Source: JAMBLL01 sp964460075
Lineage (GTDB): Bacteria > Actinomycetota > Acidimicrobiia > Spongiisociales > UBA5794
Assembly (NCBI GenBank): GCA_964460075.1
Contig: CAYWPC010000005.1
Coordinates: forward strand, 1-64,000
Length of the DNA stretch: 64,000 nt
Direction: 5' to 3'
Positions 1-7,671 of the stretch are shown piece after piece (position 1 is the stretch's first letter; the number at the start of each line of letters is the position of its first letter). Under the pieces are notes generated by a model, which was not told the origin of the DNA, did no database searches, and worked only from the letters and a program-made list of their open reading frames with translations. A program made the translations under genes and the position numbers.

Positions 1-140
1 AGACGTCGACAGCCAAGAAGGCCCCCGCAGCGAAGACGTCGACAGCCAAGAAGGCAGCGAAGACGTCGACAGCCAAGAAGGCCACGAGCACCGCAACCGC
101 TACATCGAAGTCAGCGAAGAAGTCGTCCTCGACCAAGTAG
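1..140 (+). CDS. C-terminal Lys/Ala/Thr-rich tail of a truncated protein
   Basis: Only the last 45 codons plus a TAG stop (138-140) are present; the reading frame enters from the left edge. The translation is low-complexity and strongly basic, with three copies of a KTSTAKKA-type block followed by a Thr/Ser/Lys stretch. Tails like this occur on actinobacterial HU-type nucleoid proteins, topoisomerase I and some other nucleic-acid-binding proteins, where they contact DNA or RNA non-specifically. The globular domain lies outside the window, so the protein cannot be named. A hairpin follows 41 bases after the stop. Confidence 0.6.
   Translation, partial: TSTAKKAPAAKTSTAKKAAKTSTAKKATSTATATSKSAKKSSSTK
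6..84 (+). repeat. Tandem in-frame repeats encoding the basic tail
   Basis: The 20-base core acgtcgacagccaagaaggc occurs three times, separated by 10 and 7 bases. The spacing keeps the reading frame, so the repeats encode repeated STAKKA blocks. The DNA repeats are nearly identical, which suggests recent expansion or contraction within the coding sequence. Confidence 0.7.
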
Positions 141-181
141 CTCAAGTGGTGCGCGGCGACGAACACCGCACTCGAAGTGAC

Positions 182-211
182 AGGGGATCCGCAGGGAAGT
201 GCGGGTCCCCT
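182..211. terminator. Hairpin terminator between convergent genes
   Basis: A 12-bp stem (182-193 paired with 200-211, one G-T pair) encloses a 6-base loop. It lies between the end of the basic-tail gene and the end of the DUF4332 gene on the other strand. It could serve both directions, although neither side has a strong T-run. Confidence 0.6.
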
Positions 212-217
212 CGTCGT

Positions 218-622
218 TCACGACGTGACGATCGGTTCCAACGTCGCGGCGACATCGATCCAACCTTGCACCATCTCTACGGTTGGCAGACGTTGAACGA
301 TGCGCTTCTTAGCGTTGACCTGCGCCATTGCAGTCATGAGATTGGCTGCGTTTCGCCTTCGCAGTGCTTTGATCGTATCGACTCCCGCTGCAGCGAGTAA
401 GTCGGCGTACTCGGAACCGATGCCGCTGACACGCATGAGGTCGGCCTGCTGGGCCCATCGCAGTAAGTTCGCAGTGGCGACGCCTGTCCGCCCTGACACA
501 ACGCTGCGGCCAGGTCGAGTCGATGCCTGGCGCAGTAGTGCCTCAGTCGTGCGGACCTTGCCCTTCCTGAGCCGTGTGGCGTCGCGTTGACCGATCGACC
601 GAATCGCCGAGATCGATGCCAT
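218..622 (-). CDS. DUF4332 / helix-hairpin-helix protein
   Basis: The 134-residue protein has a helix-hairpin-helix-like segment around residues 60-90 (VSGIGSEYADLLAAAGV followed by DTIKAL). This is typical of DUF4332 proteins, which resemble HhH nucleic-acid-binding modules. The N-terminal third is Arg-rich. A GAGGG Shine-Dalgarno-like sequence lies just upstream of the ATG, which supports the start. It is the last gene of the minus-strand group that includes clpS, 83 bases after the preceding gene. The biochemical role of the family is not established; DNA binding is an inference from the HhH-like motif. Confidence 0.65.
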   Translation of the reverse strand: MASISAIRSIGQRDATRLRKGKVRTTEALLRQASTRPGRSVVSGRTGVATANLLRWAQQADLMRVSGIGSEYADLLAAAGVDTIKALRRRNAANLMTAMAQVNAKKRIVQRLPTVEMVQGWIDVAATLEPIVTS

Positions 623-705
623 AGCTTTCCCTCTCCCTCATCACCTTGGTGCGGTAACGCGTCCCGTCGACAATACCCACTGCTTGATCAGCATGCCCAC
701 CCGTT

Positions 706-1290
706 TCAACGGATACTCCGCGGAATGTCATCGGCGTCGCCGATGATTGCAGGCCCAAGGTGGTCAATCCATATCTCTTCGACATTTCGCGCATGTGTCT
801 TGATGACATCGTGCACATCAATCGTCCCTTCAAGGCCAAGGAAAATACGCCATAAGACTGGAGCGATAACGACCGGCCAACCACGCGCGTACCGGTACTT
901 GGGGACTACGGCGTCTGCACTCGTCTCAAGAGCCACATCGACCAGCGAGCCGACGACGTCGCTCCCGACACCGCGCTGGTCTCCCCTCGCCAGGATGACG
1001 AGATCGATCGAATTGTCTCGAGATACGAGGTCAAGAACAGCCCGCAGTGGAGATGCTTCGCCTTCGCCCCATTCAGGGTCAATGACGATCGATACATCAT
1101 CTCGCTTCACGCTATCTGCGATCACTTCTCCATCAGAGCCGAGGACCACAATGACCTCGTCGACCGGCCACTGAGTCACCTCATTGATAACACCCTCGAG
1201 TAGTGGGGTTCCCTGTACCACCGTGAGGTACTTCGGCTGATCGAATCCCTCACCCTGATCAGCAGCGAGGACAACGGCAACAATTGACAT
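706..1290 (-). CDS. MobA-like nucleotidyltransferase family protein
   Basis: The protein (about 194 residues) starts MSIVAVVLAAD, matching the first beta-strand and glycine-rich start of the MobA/MocA NTP-transferase fold, and then has QPKYL at the place of the conserved lysine. The glycine-rich loop is degenerate: the usual LAAGxSxRMG is LAADQGEGFD. The nucleotide specificity is therefore uncertain and activity may be altered. The frame is open 29 codons further upstream, but the family N-terminus begins at the ATG at 1290. It lies 92 bases downstream of the DUF2017 gene on the same strand. Some family members act in molybdenum-cofactor or F420 synthesis; nothing here selects either. Confidence 0.6.
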   Translation of the reverse strand: MSIVAVVLAADQGEGFDQPKYLTVVQGTPLLEGVINEVTQWPVDEVIVVLGSDGEVIADSVKRDDVSIVIDPEWGEGEASPLRAVLDLVSRDNSIDLVILARGDQRGVGSDVVGSLVDVALETSADAVVPKYRYARGWPVVIAPVLWRIFLGLEGTIDVHDVIKTHARNVEEIWIDHLGPAIIGDADDIPRSIR

Positions 1291-1382
1291 GACCCGCAAG
1301 AGTACTTCGTGTGGAGCTATGTGTCCTTCGACCAAGGGAACAGCGAGCCTTGCGACGCGGGGGATCGCGCGTCGCACGGAAG

Positions 1383-1856
1383 CTAGCGATCCGAAGCTCT
1401 ACCGGGCGTGGCGAAACTCAGCGCCTCAATGAGCTCACCTTGGACGTACCCAAGCCAAGCCACAGCTGCAAGTGCGGGGTCTCGGGGAATGTTCTCCTGC
1501 CACTCGGCATCATCGTCAAACACACCGGCCCTGGCGGCGAGCACGAGTCTCGCATCGTTGACGGCACGTAAGAATCCGTGAGCCTCCTCGAACGTCATCG
1601 TTGTGCGACCGTCGCCCATGTGTTGCACGACACCGCAGTCGATCGTTCGCTGTTGGTCGTTTTCAGGCTTGACGAGGTCGGCGAGCTCTTCAGCTGCTGA
1701 GGGGTTGTCGGCATACACTGGGCGGTGCAGCACGTCGTACCCCGGATCTGCATGGCCATCAACCAGCTCGCCGAGAAGCCACGGGATCTGGCGAAGCAAG
1801 GCCTTCTCTTCCGTCGAAAATGCCGCGTTCACCGCGTCATCGGTCGCTGTGAACAT
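1383..1856 (-). CDS. DUF2017 family protein
   Basis: The 157-residue acidic, mostly helical protein matches the actinobacterial DUF2017 family, whose genes typically sit directly next to clpS. Here it begins 6 bases after the end of clpS on the same strand, so the pair is almost certainly co-transcribed. No catalytic motif was recognised. The context suggests a link to regulated proteolysis, but this is inference from gene order. Confidence 0.75.
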   Translation of the reverse strand: MFTATDDAVNAAFSTEEKALLRQIPWLLGELVDGHADPGYDVLHRPVYADNPSAAEELADLVKPENDQQRTIDCGVVQHMGDGRTTMTFEEAHGFLRAVNDARLVLAARAGVFDDDAEWQENIPRDPALAAVAWLGYVQGELIEALSFATPGRASDR

Positions 1857-1862
1857 GGCGGA

Positions 1863-2144
1863 TCAGCGCTCCATCGTCGCCCACAGGCCGTACGAAGCAA
1901 GTCGCGTGGCTGTGAACTCGGCTGGCTCTCTCAGTCCAGAGAACACGACAGCCTTACCCGAATTATGAACCTGGAACATGAGCTTGGACGCCTTCGCCGC
2001 GGGAAACCCAAGTACTTCCTGGAACACGAACACGACGTAGTCCATCAGATTGACGGGGTCATCCCAGACAACCACGGTCCATGGCTCGTCCCTCTGTGCG
2101 TCGTCAGCAACCTCCGGGTCGCTGATCGTATCGGGCGCCGTCAT
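1863..2144 (-). CDS. clpS: ATP-dependent Clp protease adaptor ClpS
   Basis: ClpS binds N-degron substrates and delivers them to the ClpAP/ClpCP protease. The 93-residue protein has the usual length. It carries the conserved core WTVVVWDDPVNLMDYVV (residues 22-38), where the DDPVN segment forms part of the N-end-rule pocket, followed by the helix with MFQVHNSGKAVV. Its ATG overlaps the stop of the upstream HTH gene by 4 bases (ATGA), which indicates translational coupling. DUF2017 follows after 6 bases. No clp ATPase or protease subunit gene lies next to it; clpB at 12.7 kb is not a known ClpS partner. Confidence 0.93.
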   Translation of the reverse strand: MTAPDTISDPEVADDAQRDEPWTVVVWDDPVNLMDYVVFVFQEVLGFPAAKASKLMFQVHNSGKAVVFSGLREPAEFTATRLASYGLWATMER

Positions 2145-2371
2145 TGGACGTCAGCCGAAGTCTCGTGGACGAGGCTAGAGGACGTTCGCTGCGCATTGAT
2201 CCAATCTTCGAAGTCCCCTGTGGCGACCCTCCACTCACGACCAAACTTGACCGCAGGGAGTTCGCCGGAACGCAACACCGACGTGACGACGAACGTTGAC
2301 ACCTCCATGTACTCACAGATGTCGGCCACCGATAACCACGGCTTGTCGATGTCAACACGAAGACGCTCCAT
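2141..2371 (-). CDS. Small helix-turn-helix (excisionase-like) DNA-binding protein
   Basis: The 76-residue protein has a MerR/excisionase-type winged-helix layout: LSVADICEYMEVSTFVVTSVL (residues 13-33), then the wing region LPAVKFGREWRV and a C-terminal WINAQ helix. It resembles the helix-turn-helix domains annotated as excisionase family or BldC-like. The frame is open far upstream, but the ATG at 2371 fits the domain and lies 6 bases after a TACCCT box, as expected for a leaderless transcript. It heads the clpS-DUF2017 group and overlaps clpS by 4 bases. Whether it regulates these genes is unknown. Confidence 0.75.
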   Translation of the reverse strand: MERLRVDIDKPWLSVADICEYMEVSTFVVTSVLRSGELPAVKFGREWRVATGDFEDWINAQRTSSSLVHETSADVQ

Positions 2372-2377
2372 GCTGCC

Positions 2378-2383
2378 AGGGTA
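2378..2383 (-). promoter_or_regulatory. Leaderless -10 box (TACCCT) for the HTH-clpS genes
   Basis: Reading the minus strand, TACCCT is followed by exactly 6 bases and the ATG at 2371. No Shine-Dalgarno sequence is present. The same arrangement recurs at other genes in this window. Confidence 0.55.
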
Positions 2384-2536
2384 GGCGACCAGACGCAGTG
2401 ATTCCAGAGGGATGCGGAAAGACTTGCTAACCACCCCTCGACCTCGTATCTTTCTCTGGCTTGGACACAGTGGCCACCTGGCCGCAGCTAATGGTCGAAG
2501 GGGCCACGCGGGCGGCGGACCGGGAAGGTTGAGTAC

Positions 2537-3469
2537 ATGTTCAGCGCATCGGTCGCCGAATCTCACCGCTTTGGTCGGGTGAGGCGGAACGGGTACGACC
2601 CAAGAGAAGTTGACGCGGTAGTGGCGCGTCTCGTTGAGATTCTCCGCAGCAGTGATGCGCGGGCTAGCAATCTCGAAGCGAGGCTGGCCGAGGCCGACGT
2701 GTCGGCTGACGCCATCCGTCGTACCTTCGTCTCGGCGGAAATCACGAAGGGTAAGATCCTGAGCGAAGCCGCACTTGAGGCAGAGAAGTCCCTCGTTGCC
2801 GCGCATCAGGAGGCGACGGAGATCAGCGAGCTCGCCGAATCGCTCAACATCGCCGTCGCATCCGAGCGAGAGCGACTCCTGAAGGAAGCCCAAGCCGAGG
2901 CTGAGACGATCGCTCAGGAAGCAGAAGCCGCAGCGGCAGGCCGAACCGCCGGCACATCTGAGCAAGCCAACGAACTGCTACGTGCTGCGACGAGGGCAGC
3001 CGCTGACAGGAGTAACGAAGCCGCCGCAACTCGACACGCAGCTTCGATCGCGAGCGCATGGATCACACGACGTGCCAGGGAGAACGCTCGATCCACGATC
3101 GCCCAGGCCGAGGCACGAGCCGAGATCACCCTGCGCAATGCCACGATCGAGGCCGAGACGATCAGGGAGAAGATCTCCTCACTGCGTGCAGCAGTCGAAT
3201 CGCTCCAGAGTGCAGCATCGAATCTCGCAACACATACCGCTGAGAACGCATCAGCAATCGCTATGGACGCTGTTGAGGTGCTCGGAAGCGTCGATTGTGC
3301 CGCCACGGCTATCCATGGTACCGAAGCGTTCAAACCCCTCCTGAGCGTCGCCGAGGCCAGGGAGGAGCTTGAGCTTGAGACCGAGAAGCCCGAACTGCTG
3401 TCCCTTCGACGACAAACGACTGGAACGCGCTTGAGCGATCGGATTAGGATCGCACGCATGTCCGGGTGA
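2537..3469 (+). CDS. DivIVA-domain coiled-coil protein
   Basis: The N-terminus (residues 10-45) contains VRRNGYDPREVDAVVARL, which matches the DivIVA/GpsB-type lipid-binding entry motif (F-x-x-x-x-x-GYD-x-x-EVD). The remainder to about residue 270 is a long Ala/Glu/Arg-rich coiled coil. The protein ends in a short basic tail. DivIVA-like proteins in actinobacteria (Wag31, SepIVA) organise polar growth and septation. This 310-residue protein is a relative rather than a clear Wag31 orthologue. A strong hairpin terminator follows 25 bases after the stop, so the gene appears monocistronic. Confidence 0.7.
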   Translation: MFSASVAESHRFGRVRRNGYDPREVDAVVARLVEILRSSDARASNLEARLAEADVSADAIRRTFVSAEITKGKILSEAALEAEKSLVAAHQEATEISELAESLNIAVASERERLLKEAQAEAETIAQEAEAAAAGRTAGTSEQANELLRAATRAAADRSNEAAATRHAASIASAWITRRARENARSTIAQAEARAEITLRNATIEAETIREKISSLRAAVESLQSAASNLATHTAENASAIAMDAVEVLGSVDCAATAIHGTEAFKPLLSVAEAREELELETEKPELLSLRRQTTGTRLSDRIRIARMSG

Positions 3470-3494
3470 TGATCTGACGCGGGCGGAGAGATAG

Positions 3495-3520
3495 ACACCG
3501 GTGGTTCTCCACCGGTGTTT
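3495..3520 (+). terminator. Rho-independent terminator
   Basis: A perfect 10-bp stem (3495-3504 with 3509-3518) has a TTCT loop and a short T-rich tail (TTTGTCATTT). It ends the DivIVA-like gene and insulates the dnaK promoter. Confidence 0.85.
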
Positions 3521-3589
3521 GTCATTTCATAGTTCTCGACGATCGGCACTGCATGCAACACCCTCCGTGTTTAGCCCAACATTCCCATA

Positions 3590-3617
3590 TGTGATACGGA
3601 TCGACTCAGGTTATACT
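3590..3617 (+). promoter_or_regulatory. dnaK promoter with degenerate HAIR-like half-site
   Basis: TATACT (3612-3617) is a good -10 candidate about 70 bases before the dnaK ATG. Just upstream lies ACTCAGG (3604-3610), matching 6 of 7 positions of the right half of the HspR operator (consensus CTTGAGT-N7-ACTCAAG). The left half (3590-3596) matches only about 3 of 7. The arrangement is the same as at clpB, where the left half is perfect. HspR control is expected from the family, but this site alone is weak. Confidence 0.4.
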
Positions 3618-3685
3618 TATTACAACGACTTAGCACCTGTCCCCGTCTGCACGGCGCGGGCAGATCGAACGTGAGGAGACACACC

Positions 3686-5518
3686 ATGGGACGAGCAGTC
3701 GGAATCGACCTCGGAACCACCAACTCAGTCATCTCTGTCCTTGAGGGTGGAGAACCGAAGGTGGTTGCGAACGCCGAGGGTAACCGGACGACACCGTCGG
3801 TAGTCGCGTTCGCCAAGAACGGAGAGATACTCGTCGGCGACCAGGCGAAACGGCAGGCCATCACCAACCCTGAGCGAACGATTCGCTCGGTCAAACGCCA
3901 CATGGGAACCGACTGGTCGATCGATATCGACGGTAAGCCCTATACGGCCCAGGAGATCTCGGCACGTATTCTCCAGAAGCTGAAGGCGGACGCAGAGGCC
4001 TACCTCGGTGAGCCGGTAACCAAGGCAGTCATCACCGTACCTGCCTACTTCGGTGACGCGCAGCGCCAAGCGACCAAGGAAGCCGGTCAAATCGCAGGCC
4101 TGGAAGTCGAGCGCATAGTCAACGAGCCAACCGCAGCATCTCTCGCCTACGGACTCGACAAGAACAGCGACGAACTGATCCTCGTCTACGACCTCGGCGG
4201 GGGCACCTTCGACGTATCCGTACTCGAGATCGGTGAGGGCGTTTTCGAGGTGAAATCGACTTCGGGCGACACCAACCTCGGCGGTGACGATTGGGACCAG
4301 AAGATCATCACATGGCTCGTCGACGGGTTCAAAGCCGACAACGGCGTCGATCTGTCGAAGGATCCAATGGCGCTCACTCGGCTGAAGGAAGCAGCTGAGA
4401 AGGCCAAGATCGAACTGTCAACCGTTCAAGAGACCGAAATCAATCTGCCCTTCATCACCGCGAATCAGGACGGACCGATCCATCTGCTCAAGTCGTTGCC
4501 GCGTTCGGAGTTCGAGCGGATGACCTCTGACCTCACGGAGCGAACGCGAGGACCGTTCGAGCGGGCGATCAAGGACGCGGGCGTTTCAGTATCTGCCATC
4601 GATCACATCATCCTGGTCGGCGGGTCTACCCGAATCCCAGCCGTTCAGAAACTCGTCGAGGAACTGGCGGGCAAGGAGCCGAACAGAGGCGTGAACCCTG
4701 ACGAGGTTGTCGCCCTTGGAGCTGCCATCCAGGCGGGGGTCCTCACAGGAGATGTGTCAGGCATCCTGCTACTCGACGTCACTCCCCTCACGCTCGGTGT
4801 CGAAACCGAGGGCAATCTGTTCACGAAGATGATCGAACGCAACACAACGATTCCCTCGAGAAGGTCCGAGATTTTCACGACGGCGGCCGATGGTCAGCCC
4901 GAGGTCGAGATCAACGTACTCCAGGGCGAACGCGCAATGGCTGCGGACAACAAGTCTCTCGGACGATTCAAACTCCAGGGCATCCCGATGGCACCACGTG
5001 GAATACCCCAAATCGAGGTCACCTTCGACATCGACGCAAACGGCATCGTCTCGGTATCAGCCAAGGATCTCGGAACAGGGAAGACGCAGCAGGTCACGAT
5101 CACCGGCGGTACCGCCCTCGATAGCGATCAGATCGACCAGATGGTCAAGGACGCCGAGGCGCACGCCGCTCAAGATGCAGAGCGCAAGGACGCTGCTGAG
5201 GCTCGCAACGCAGCAGACCACGCAGTGCACACCATTGGAAAGCAACTCGCCGAGAATGGAGACAAGCTCACAGAGGACGAGAAGGCTCCTCTGCAAGCAA
5301 ACCTCGATGCCCTCAAGACGCTGCTCAACGACGAGGACGCATCCACTGATGCACTCAAGTCGGCAACCACCAAGCTCACCGAGAGCGCGCAGATCATCGG
5401 TCAGAAGATCTATGAAGCTGCCCAGGCGGACGCTGCGGCTGCAGAGAACGATGAGAGCGGCGATTCTGGCGGAGACGACGACGTCGTAGAAGCAGAGGTC
5501 ATCGACGACGAGGAGTAG
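3686..5518 (+). CDS. dnaK: Molecular chaperone DnaK (Hsp70)
   Basis: DnaK is the ATP-dependent Hsp70 that binds unfolded peptides, working with DnaJ and GrpE. The start is the ATG at 3686 after GAGGAG; an ATG five codons upstream would include the ribosome-binding site. The nucleotide-binding domain begins with GIDLGTTNS (residues 6-14). It contains the DLGGGTFDVSVL and ILVGGSTRIP motifs. The substrate-binding domain and helical lid follow, and the C-terminus is the usual acidic tail ending EVIDDEE. Length is 610 residues, normal for the family. It is the first gene of dnaK-grpE-dnaJ-hspR, the standard actinobacterial order. A hairpin lies between it and grpE. Confidence 0.98.
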   Translation: MGRAVGIDLGTTNSVISVLEGGEPKVVANAEGNRTTPSVVAFAKNGEILVGDQAKRQAITNPERTIRSVKRHMGTDWSIDIDGKPYTAQEISARILQKLKADAEAYLGEPVTKAVITVPAYFGDAQRQATKEAGQIAGLEVERIVNEPTAASLAYGLDKNSDELILVYDLGGGTFDVSVLEIGEGVFEVKSTSGDTNLGGDDWDQKIITWLVDGFKADNGVDLSKDPMALTRLKEAAEKAKIELSTVQETEINLPFITANQDGPIHLLKSLPRSEFERMTSDLTERTRGPFERAIKDAGVSVSAIDHIILVGGSTRIPAVQKLVEELAGKEPNRGVNPDEVVALGAAIQAGVLTGDVSGILLLDVTPLTLGVETEGNLFTKMIERNTTIPSRRSEIFTTAADGQPEVEINVLQGERAMAADNKSLGRFKLQGIPMAPRGIPQIEVTFDIDANGIVSVSAKDLGTGKTQQVTITGGTALDSDQIDQMVKDAEAHAAQDAERKDAAEARNAADHAVHTIGKQLAENGDKLTEDEKAPLQANLDALKTLLNDEDASTDALKSATTKLTESAQIIGQKIYEAAQADAAAAENDESGDSGGDDDVVEAEVIDDEE

Positions 5519-5559
5519 ATCAGGTGAAACCGGACACGTCGAGATTTGCCGATTACCCG

Positions 5560-5592
5560 CTTGCCCGTTCCTCCTCAGGGGGGACGGGCGAG
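5560..5592 (+). promoter_or_regulatory. Intercistronic hairpin between dnaK and grpE
   Basis: A 12-bp stem (5560-5571 with 5581-5592, including G-T pairs) encloses a 9-base loop and lies 42 bases after the dnaK stop. There is no T-run, so it is more likely an mRNA-stabilising or processing hairpin, or a partial terminator that raises DnaK over GrpE/DnaJ. The dnaK-grpE gap of 175 bases otherwise shows no gene. Confidence 0.5.
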
Positions 5593-5693
5593 GCGCCCGA
5601 GCGATGGGAGCCCACAAGCCTGGGGCTGGTCGACGTCCAACCATCTGATCCGCAATCCCACCAGATGCCACGTACCTTTCGCATGGAGTTCAC

Positions 5694-6314
5694 ATGACCG
5701 ATTCACCAGACACGCGAGCAAAGAACTCTCCTCCCTCGGGCAAGGCCGGCGCCCACACAGATAGCGACGCTGGAGCCGAGATCATCGAAGTTCTCCCTGA
5801 GGAACCGACAGCAGAAATGCTCGGGCTTTCGCTCCCAGATGATCCGGATGAGACGCGGCGACTTCTCCTTCGAGAGCTCTCTGAGGCGCGGCAGGACGCA
5901 GGAGATCTACTGGCCAATCTCCAGCGTGTCGCTGCCGAATTCGATAACTTCCGAAAGCGGGTCGAGCGTGATCAGGGCGAGAACGTCATTCGTGCTAGCC
6001 AGCGAGTGATCGAAGCGTTGCTGCCGGCGCTCGACAGCTTCGATGCTGCGCTCACGACAGAAATTTCATCCGACTCGGAGCGACTCATGCTCGACGGCAT
6101 GGCAAGCACGCATTCCCAACTGCTCGATGCACTCAACAACGAGGGCTTCGAGCCGATCGACGCCCTCGGCCAGCCGTTCGATCCGGCTCTTCACGAGGCG
6201 GTATCGGTGACACCCGGTGAAGGGAACCAGGTCGTCGAACAAGAACTCAGAAAGGGATACGTGATGAGAGGACGGGTGATCCGTCCAACACTCGTGATCG
6301 TCGGCCATGCGTAA
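5694..6314 (+). CDS. grpE: Nucleotide exchange factor GrpE
   Basis: GrpE releases ADP from DnaK. The 206-residue protein has an acidic disordered N-terminus (about 1-45) and a coiled-coil helix with the conserved AAEFDNFRKRVERD segment (about 80-93). The C-terminal beta domain contains GFEPIDALGQPFDPALHEAV and ends GRVIRPTLVIV. GGAG precedes the ATG. Its last 8 bases overlap the dnaJ start, indicating coupled translation. Confidence 0.96.
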   Translation: MTDSPDTRAKNSPPSGKAGAHTDSDAGAEIIEVLPEEPTAEMLGLSLPDDPDETRRLLLRELSEARQDAGDLLANLQRVAAEFDNFRKRVERDQGENVIRASQRVIEALLPALDSFDAALTTEISSDSERLMLDGMASTHSQLLDALNNEGFEPIDALGQPFDPALHEAVSVTPGEGNQVVEQELRKGYVMRGRVIRPTLVIVGHA

Positions 6315-7215
6315 GGAGTGGTTGGAGAAGGACTACTACGCCGAGCTCGGCGTAGACAAGAATGCTTCGCAGAAGGACATCAAGCGAGCGTTTCGCTCAC
6401 TCGCGAGAGAGGTCCATCCAGACAGCAACCCTGAGGACCCCAACGCAGAAACGCGATTCAAGGAGATCAACGAGGCCTACGACACCCTCTCCGACGAGGA
6501 AACGCGTAGGGAGTACGACCACGCCCGCGAGATGGGGTACTTCGTTGGTGGACCGGGTGGAGGCCAGCAGTACGTCCGCGTCGAGGACCTGTTCGGTGGC
6601 GCAGAGGGCGCATCGTCCCAGGATCTGTTCAGCGGATTCGGCGATCTGTTTGGGGGAGGACGACGTCAGAGCCGTCCACACAAGGGTGCCGACGCGACCG
6701 GCTCGATAACGCTCAGCTTTCACGAAGCCTTGGCCGGTACAACGAAGGAACTCAACGTCGGGGGAAACCCTGTGAAGGTGAAGATCCCACGAGGCGTCTC
6801 GGATGGCACGAAGGTGCGCGTCAAGGGCAGAGGCGGACCGGGTATCGGTGGCGGACCACCGGGGGATCTGCTCGTGAGGGTCCGCGTTGGCTCACACCCG
6901 ATCTTCAGTCGAAAGGGAAAACGCGATCTCGCTATTGACATCCCGATCACGTACACCGAGGCAGCCCTCGGAGCCGTCATCTCGGTACCGACGCTTGACG
7001 GCTCATCCAAGATCAAGATACCCGCTGGGACACAAGGCGGAGCAACGATGAAGTTGTCTGGCAAAGGTGTCGAGACGGCCAAGGGATCGGGCGACCTCCT
7101 TGTTACGCTGCACATAGCGGTTCCGCCGTCAACATCGGACGAAGTACGCTCGGCTCTCGACGCGTTACGCACGGCAGAAGACGGGTGGAACCCACGAGCC
7201 CACTTGGGGGTGTGA
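6307..7215 (+). CDS. dnaJ: DnaJ/CbpA-type J-domain co-chaperone without zinc finger
   Basis: The J domain (about residues 8-75) has the catalytic HPD motif in EVHPDSN and stimulates DnaK ATPase. A Gly/Phe-rich linker follows, with repeated DLFGG segments. Two C-terminal beta-sandwich domains then run from about residue 125 to 290. The four CXXCXGXG zinc repeats of canonical DnaJ are absent and the protein contains no cysteine at all, so architecturally it is a CbpA/type II protein (302 residues). It nevertheless sits at the dnaJ position of the heat-shock operon. It overlaps grpE by 8 bases and is followed after 1 base by hspR. Confidence 0.9.
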   Translation: MRKEWLEKDYYAELGVDKNASQKDIKRAFRSLAREVHPDSNPEDPNAETRFKEINEAYDTLSDEETRREYDHAREMGYFVGGPGGGQQYVRVEDLFGGAEGASSQDLFSGFGDLFGGGRRQSRPHKGADATGSITLSFHEALAGTTKELNVGGNPVKVKIPRGVSDGTKVRVKGRGGPGIGGGPPGDLLVRVRVGSHPIFSRKGKRDLAIDIPITYTEAALGAVISVPTLDGSSKIKIPAGTQGGATMKLSGKGVETAKGSGDLLVTLHIAVPPSTSDEVRSALDALRTAEDGWNPRAHLGV

Positions 7216-7216
7216 A

Positions 7217-7609
7217 ATGGCAGAATCTACCGACGCCGTATACATCATTTCGGTAGCTGCCGAAATCGTTGGCATGCATCCTCAGACGCTTCGCGTCTAT
7301 GAACGAAAAGGCCTCCTCGACCCATACCGAACTCCGGGAGGAACGCGCCGATACAGCCAGGTCGATCTCGACCGACTCCTCCTCATCCAGGAACTCTCAA
7401 GTGCTGGTGTGAACCTCGAAGGCGTCAAACGGATTCTCCAGCTCCGCGCAGACAACGATCGACTCCGAAACCAGGTTGCGCGTTTGCGCCGACTTCTCGA
7501 GGAGGCGGAGGTCCGCAGGGGTGGAAGAGGAACGAGCCTCTTTCAGATGCGAGCGTCCGCAAAGCGCCCGCTGCCCGACATTCTTCGACGGAACCCTTTC
7601 GACTCGTGA
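7217..7609 (+). CDS. hspR: Heat-shock repressor HspR (MerR family)
   Basis: HspR represses dnaK operons and clpB by binding HAIR operators, with DnaK as co-repressor. The 130-residue protein has the MerR-type HTH: AAEIVGMHPQTLRVYERKGL (residues 14-33), then the wing TPGGTRRYSQVDLDRL. A coiled-coil region around residues 72-98 follows, and then a basic tail. It is the last gene of the dnaK operon, as in Streptomyces, giving a feedback loop. Its likely target in this window is the operator upstream of clpB. Confidence 0.93.
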   Translation: MAESTDAVYIISVAAEIVGMHPQTLRVYERKGLLDPYRTPGGTRRYSQVDLDRLLLIQELSSAGVNLEGVKRILQLRADNDRLRNQVARLRRLLEEAEVRRGGRGTSLFQMRASAKRPLPDILRRNPFDS

Positions 7610-7671
7610 ACCAACCAGGGCCCGGTGCTGGGATATGAGCAGCCGGTTCGCTACGGGTTTCGCTCTGTCCG

